Shown piece after piece: positions 32,110 to 34,996 of a stretch of 34,996 nt of DNA. The notes beneath the pieces were generated by a model that saw nothing but the letters and a program-made list of their open reading frames with translations, had not been told where the DNA came from and made no database searches. The DNA lies in contig CAZAPS010000016.1 in the NCBI GenBank assembly GCA_964487355.1, forward strand, positions 1 to 34,996, given 5' to 3'. The first letter of the stretch is position 1. The number at the start of each line of letters is the position of its first letter. The position numbers and the translations under genes were made by a program. Origin of the DNA: JAXGYX01 sp964487355 (GTDB lineage: Bacteria > Bacillota > Clostridia > Saccharofermentanales > Fastidiosipilaceae).

Positions 32110-33474
32110 ATGAAACTCGGCAAAATATTCTGGAAACGGCTGGCGGTTATTTTTGTCGCGATTGTGGCGCTCGCCACCGGCGGACTTTTAAATGTCTACT
32201 ATACGACAATTCTCTCAACAGGCACCCCGGGAGGGACAGGTCAAGGCGGGCAGAGCGGCAACGGTGCGCTGGTGCTGGTTTCTTCCTATACCGACAGCCA
32301 GTTGGTGCAAAAGATTTTGGACTCCATGGTGAATGGCGCCGATGTGCAGGCGGTATATGAGTCAATACCACTTTACCAGCTAAACGGCATTACCTATGAG
32401 GAGTATTTTCAATATGTCGGACTGCTGAAACGATTCATGGACAGCCAGGCGGACACTTATGAGACCATGACGATATCCGAGCGCGAGGCTGTGCAAAAGC
32501 GAATTGTGTCCCATTCCAATGAGTATAAACAAGTTGCCTATACCAGCTCATATTTTTGGTTAAAAAACGCGGCGGCTTCCGGCGAGACGGAGCGGCTTCC
32601 TTTGTTGATTCAAAAGAATATTCAGGGCGAACCTTATTTGTCCAGAGACTGGGTGACGCGCTCGATCAATATTTATGATTACAGCAACTTGTATTTCAGT
32701 GTGTTGGAAAATGGAAATGTTGATGAATTGGCGCAGTTTGTATGGAGCGACATAGAAGAGCTTTCGGTGCACAAACTCAAGGCTGAAAAACTGATTCAAT
32801 ACTATCAGAAAAGTGGATTTGATTTTGACACTTCCATGAGTGTCACCTCTATTCGTATGGATGAGATCGCCTTCGAACAACGATTTGACGTCATATCGGG
32901 AGGTGACACTGAGGGGATGGACTACTCGCAACGGACGATCAGCATCATTTCACCGGAAAAGGATGTGTTCGAGATTCTTGACGAGGTTCCGATGAGTTTG
33001 GAAAAAACAGATCAAGTCATTTACTCCGGTGACAACGAACTGTTCACAATCGGTGAATACGTGTACAGCGATCAGTTGACAGAATTGATTGGACCTCCCG
33101 ATCAGGTGATTCGTCACCGGTTGCCCGATTGGATCGAGTACCCGGATGACTCAGAGGCAATGTTGGTGGACGTTCAATACGCCAATTTAACATTGCAGGT
33201 CATAGGCTATAGCCCTGCGGACGATGACAGGTGGGAAGGCGTCGTCAGGACGGCCTCCTTGCTGAGACCCGGTGTTCGGACAGGATCGGGCATTGAGATT
33301 GGTTCAGAGACAAGTGAGCTGCTGTTGCGTTACCCTTTCATGGATCAACATGGCTATTCGATCTATGACAACCTTGTTGAACTATACGCGGGAAGAAAAG
33401 ACGGTAGACTCGTCAGCGTGATCATCACCGACCACAGCTACAATCTACGATATCAGGCGAAGGAAAGACGGTAA
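32110..33474 (+). CDS. membrane-anchored extracytoplasmic protein, unknown function
   Basis: A 454-residue protein with one N-terminal membrane helix (about residues 10-30, no lipobox and no clear signal-peptidase site). A Gly/Gln/Ser-rich linker (about 36-52) precedes a large outer domain. About 55-235 is helical and Tyr/Gln-rich; about 250-450 looks beta-rich with repeated Ile/Val strands. I do not recognise a family. AGAGG at 32096-32100 precedes the ATG, and it follows sigH by 21 bases, so it is probably the last gene of the cysS operon. In Bacillus this position holds rpmG-secE-nusG instead. Confidence 0.75.
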   Translation: MKLGKIFWKRLAVIFVAIVALATGGLLNVYYTTILSTGTPGGTGQGGQSGNGALVLVSSYTDSQLVQKILDSMVNGADVQAVYESIPLYQLNGITYEEYFQYVGLLKRFMDSQADTYETMTISEREAVQKRIVSHSNEYKQVAYTSSYFWLKNAAASGETERLPLLIQKNIQGEPYLSRDWVTRSINIYDYSNLYFSVLENGNVDELAQFVWSDIEELSVHKLKAEKLIQYYQKSGFDFDTSMSVTSIRMDEIAFEQRFDVISGGDTEGMDYSQRTISIISPEKDVFEILDEVPMSLEKTDQVIYSGDNELFTIGEYVYSDQLTELIGPPDQVIRHRLPDWIEYPDDSEAMLVDVQYANLTLQVIGYSPADDDRWEGVVRTASLLRPGVRTGSGIEIGSETSELLLRYPFMDQHGYSIYDNLVELYAGRKDGRLVSVIITDHSYNLRYQAKERR

Positions 33475-33550
33475 TATCAAACGCCGATTGGTGTGATTTT
33501 CGAGCCGCGGACATGATCCGTCTTCGCGAATGAAAAAGGATGTAAAGTAA

Positions 33551-33571
33551 GAGCGCCTATATTAGGCGCTC
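33551..33571 (-). terminator. hairpin at the end of the phosphatase gene
   Basis: A perfect 9-bp stem GAGCGCCTA (33551-33559) / TAGGCGCTC (33563-33571) with a 3-nt loop. It contains the stop codon of the minus-strand gene. The downstream T content on either strand is modest, so termination efficiency is uncertain. Confidence 0.6.
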
Positions 33572-34294
33572 GGTGATTGTGTCCAGTTCTCCGGGTGAGC
33601 AGCCCGCGTTCTCCAGGTAGGAGCGGGCGGAGTGATGGTGTCGATAAAAATGATCCAACATTTTCTCCATGTTCCAGTGGTCCGAACGTAATATTTGCCT
33701 CATGTTATCAGGGTATCTTTCAATTTTAGACTCCAAGGATGGTTTCAAATAGCTGTAACTGACTTCATAATTGGCTATGATGTCGTCGTCACGCACGCCT
33801 CCCAGCATTAGAACAAGGGCGCTGATGATGCCCGTCCGGTCCTTTCCCTGCTGACAGTGAACGAGCGCGGCTCCGGATTTCACGGTGGCCATTTGCCGAA
33901 AAACCATAGCGAAATGTTCCGCGTTATGATCCAGCAAATGGATGTAAAAATCTCCGAGGATGGTGTCGGATGACGCGTCAAGCGAACGGAAAAATAAGTC
34001 CATTTGACTGTCTTCGATGACCGGTATGTGTGCTTCGCGGATTGTTCCGTGAGAACTAAGAGAGCTGGGCTTGTTGTTTCGTTCGGTGGATGTGCGTAAG
34101 TCGAGAGATAATTCGACAGGGAAATGATCCAGATAATCAAGTGAAGAGGTGCCCAGATTGACCGGCGCGTCGGAACGCAAATAACGTCCGAATTTAGTGA
34201 TTCGACCATCTTTTGTGGGCAAACCACCCAAATCACGTAGATTATAGAATCCATCGAGCGGTTTACGAATTGAATTGAAGTAAGGTACAGACAT
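33557..34294 (-). CDS. tyrosine-protein phosphatase (DSP/PTP-like, HCxxGKDRTG)
   Basis: A 245-residue cytoplasmic phosphatase. N-terminal NLRDLGGLPTKDGR and GRYLRSDAP are typical of the bacterial tyrosine/dual-specificity phosphatase family. The catalytic P-loop VHCQQGKDRTGI has the nucleophile Cys147 and Arg153; the lysine after glycine suggests possible activity on phosphoinositides or other phosphorylated small molecules, as in related enzymes. The start follows AGAGG in the 34302-34308 region. A 7-bp inverted repeat (GCAAGCG 34320-34326, CGCTTGC 34354-34360) lies in its leader. It is separated from rpsT by a terminator and so has its own promoter, not clearly visible. Confidence 0.88.
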   Translation of the reverse strand: MSVPYFNSIRKPLDGFYNLRDLGGLPTKDGRITKFGRYLRSDAPVNLGTSSLDYLDHFPVELSLDLRTSTERNNKPSSLSSHGTIREAHIPVIEDSQMDLFFRSLDASSDTILGDFYIHLLDHNAEHFAMVFRQMATVKSGAALVHCQQGKDRTGIISALVLMLGGVRDDDIIANYEVSYSYLKPSLESKIERYPDNMRQILRSDHWNMEKMLDHFYRHHHSARSYLENAGCSPGELDTITERLI

Positions 34295-34365
34295 GGTAGT
34301 GAACCTCTTTCTTGGTGATGCAAGCGCCTGATCTCCATTTGATCATATTCTGACGCTTGCGGATA

Positions 34366-34393
34366 CGAAAAACAGCTGCCACAGCAGCTGTTT
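34366..34393 (-). terminator. intrinsic terminator after rpsT
   Basis: A perfect 10-bp stem AAACAGCTGC (34370-34379) / GCAGCTGTTT (34384-34393) with a CACA loop. On the minus strand it ends in TTTTT. Confidence 0.85.
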
Positions 34394-34453
34394 GATTCCC
34401 GCCAATATCTATTTAACTAAAATGATATGCGCAAAGACACCACATAAAACGTG

Positions 34454-34708
34454 TTATTTCTGCAGATTTTTGGCCAAACGGGACTTTCTTCGAGCCGCGG
34501 TATTCTTGTGCAGCAAGCCTTTGGCGCTGGCCTTGTCGATCGATTTGTGCGCTTCGCGCACCAACTCGGCAGCGTTGTCCGCACCTTCGGAGATCGCCAG
34601 TTCGGCTTTCTTCACTTTGGTTCTGAGCGCGCTATTGTACATCTTATTCGCGGCACGTTTGCGATTGTTGACTCCCACTCGTTTGATCGCAGATTTAATG
34701 TTCGGCAT
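34454..34708 (-). CDS. rpsT: 30S ribosomal protein S20
   Basis: An 84-residue basic three-helix protein that binds 16S rRNA. MPNIKSAIKRV is the classic S20 start; further landmarks are NRKRAANKMYNSALRT and the C-terminal HKNTAARRKSRLAK. Start at 34708 is fixed by AGGAGGTGA just upstream; an ATG three codons earlier would put the site inside the gene. It is transcribed alone between its own promoter and terminator. Confidence 0.98.
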   Translation of the reverse strand: MPNIKSAIKRVGVNNRKRAANKMYNSALRTKVKKAELAISEGADNAAELVREAHKSIDKASAKGLLHKNTAARRKSRLAKNLQK

Positions 34709-34754
34709 CCTTGTCACCTCCTATTAGATTTCGTTCTTTACAAAACGCTTTGAT

Positions 34755-34783
34755 ATTTTATCGCATATTCAATATATGCGCAA
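34755..34783 (-). promoter_or_regulatory. rpsT promoter with inverted repeat in the spacer
   Basis: On the minus strand TTGCGC (34783-34778), a 17-nt spacer and TAAAAT (34760-34755). The spacer and -35 edge carry the inverted repeat CGCATAT (34762-34768) / ATATGCG (34774-34780) with a 5-nt centre. Confidence 0.72.
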
Positions 34784-34794
34784 GTATTAAAAGG

Positions 34795-34829
34795 GAAAAC
34801 GCTCGAAACAGTTGGTTCCAAGCGTTTTC
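34795..34829 (-). terminator. terminator directly after tRNA-Arg
   Basis: GAAAACGCT (34795-34803) and AGCGTTTTC (34821-34829) form a perfect 9-bp stem; inner bases extend it with a G-T pair. It begins at the base after the CCA end and is followed on the minus strand by CCCTTTT. Confidence 0.75.
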
Positions 34830-34906
34830 TGGCGCGCCCGGCAGAGATCGAATCCACAACCTTCTGATCCGTAGTCAGACACTCTATCCAGTTGAGCTAC
34901 GGGCGC
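34830..34906 (-). tRNA. tRNA-Arg (anticodon ACG)
   Basis: A 77-nt cloverleaf on the minus strand. The acceptor stem GCGCCCG pairs with CGGGCGC, the discriminator is G and CCA is encoded (34832-34830). The D arm contains AGCTCAACTGGATAGAGT, and the anticodon stem TCTGA/TCAGA carries loop CTACGGA with anticodon ACG. The T arm is GTGGATTCGATCTC-like. ACG is normally deaminated to ICG by TadA to read CGN codons. Confidence 0.95.
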
Positions 34907-34941
34907 ATTTCACTGCGTTCTTCCTTTGTGCAGCAAAAACT

Positions 34942-34969
34942 ATTATAACGCTTTGAGATTGAAAGTCAA
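34942..34969 (-). promoter_or_regulatory. tRNA-Arg promoter
   Basis: On the minus strand TTGACT (34969-34964), a 16-nt spacer and TATAAT (34947-34942); start expected about 30 bases before the tRNA. Confidence 0.82.
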
Positions 34970-34996
34970 ATTTATTTTTGCCGAGTCGATCGCAGG

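Overview
The window looks like chromosomal DNA of an anaerobic, Gram-positive (Bacillota, Clostridia-type) bacterium. Strong AGGAGG-type ribosome binding sites precede almost every gene. There is an S-box (SAM-I) riboswitch on metK, a Mini-ribonuclease 3 gene in the cysS-mrnC-rlmB-sigH cluster, a SigH-like sigma factor, a pyrophosphate-type pyruvate phosphate dikinase and a monomeric [FeFe] hydrogenase. I cannot name a genus. I see no prophage, insertion sequence, CRISPR array or antibiotic-resistance gene. Coding density is high and most of the window is ordinary housekeeping.

Layout. 1-1640: a small membrane protein and a DUF4428-type zinc-ribbon protein. 1677-7335: argJ (minus), a COG2509-type FAD oxidoreductase and ppdK. 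7515-9898: a 61-residue zinc-ribbon gene (minus) behind its own promoter, a compact folded leader RNA and an intrinsic terminator, then a CxCTxC protein and an [FeFe] hydrogenase. 10044-11915: a DUF4870-like membrane protein and two lipoproteins. 12058-14922: an IolE-like/RpiB-like sugar operon (minus) divergent from a threonine-aldolase-like gene, with an 18-bp perfect palindrome between them. 15023-15238: a lone XRE regulator beside a 14-bp perfect inverted repeat. 15586-20921: hflX, a THUMP-type RNA methyltransferase, a sugar nucleotidyltransferase, proA and upp.

20928-26081 (all minus) is a compact Tad/Flp-type secretion or pilus operon. In transcription order it holds a 201-residue protein of unknown function, the CpaF/TadA ATPase, one polypeptide carrying both TadB-like and TadC-like membrane domains, a Flp pilin with a good prepilin-peptidase site, and a DUF6382/FHA membrane protein with a degenerate FHA signature. 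Upstream lie four 10-bp tandem units resembling Spo0A boxes, suggesting control by the starvation/sporulation phosphorelay.

26241-33474: the S-box riboswitch, metK and comF, then a probable 6S RNA not covered by any protein gene, then cysS-mrnC-rlmB-sigH with 4- to 11-nt overlaps and an unknown membrane-anchored extracytoplasmic protein. The yacP/rae1 gene usually found between rlmB and sigH in Bacillus is absent. 33557-34906 (minus): a tyrosine phosphatase, rpsT with a clear promoter and terminator, and tRNA-Arg(ACG) with encoded CCA.

The points most worth following up are the folded leader at 7742-7869, the 0A-box-like array at 26160-26199, and the fused TadB-TadC protein with its unusual partners.
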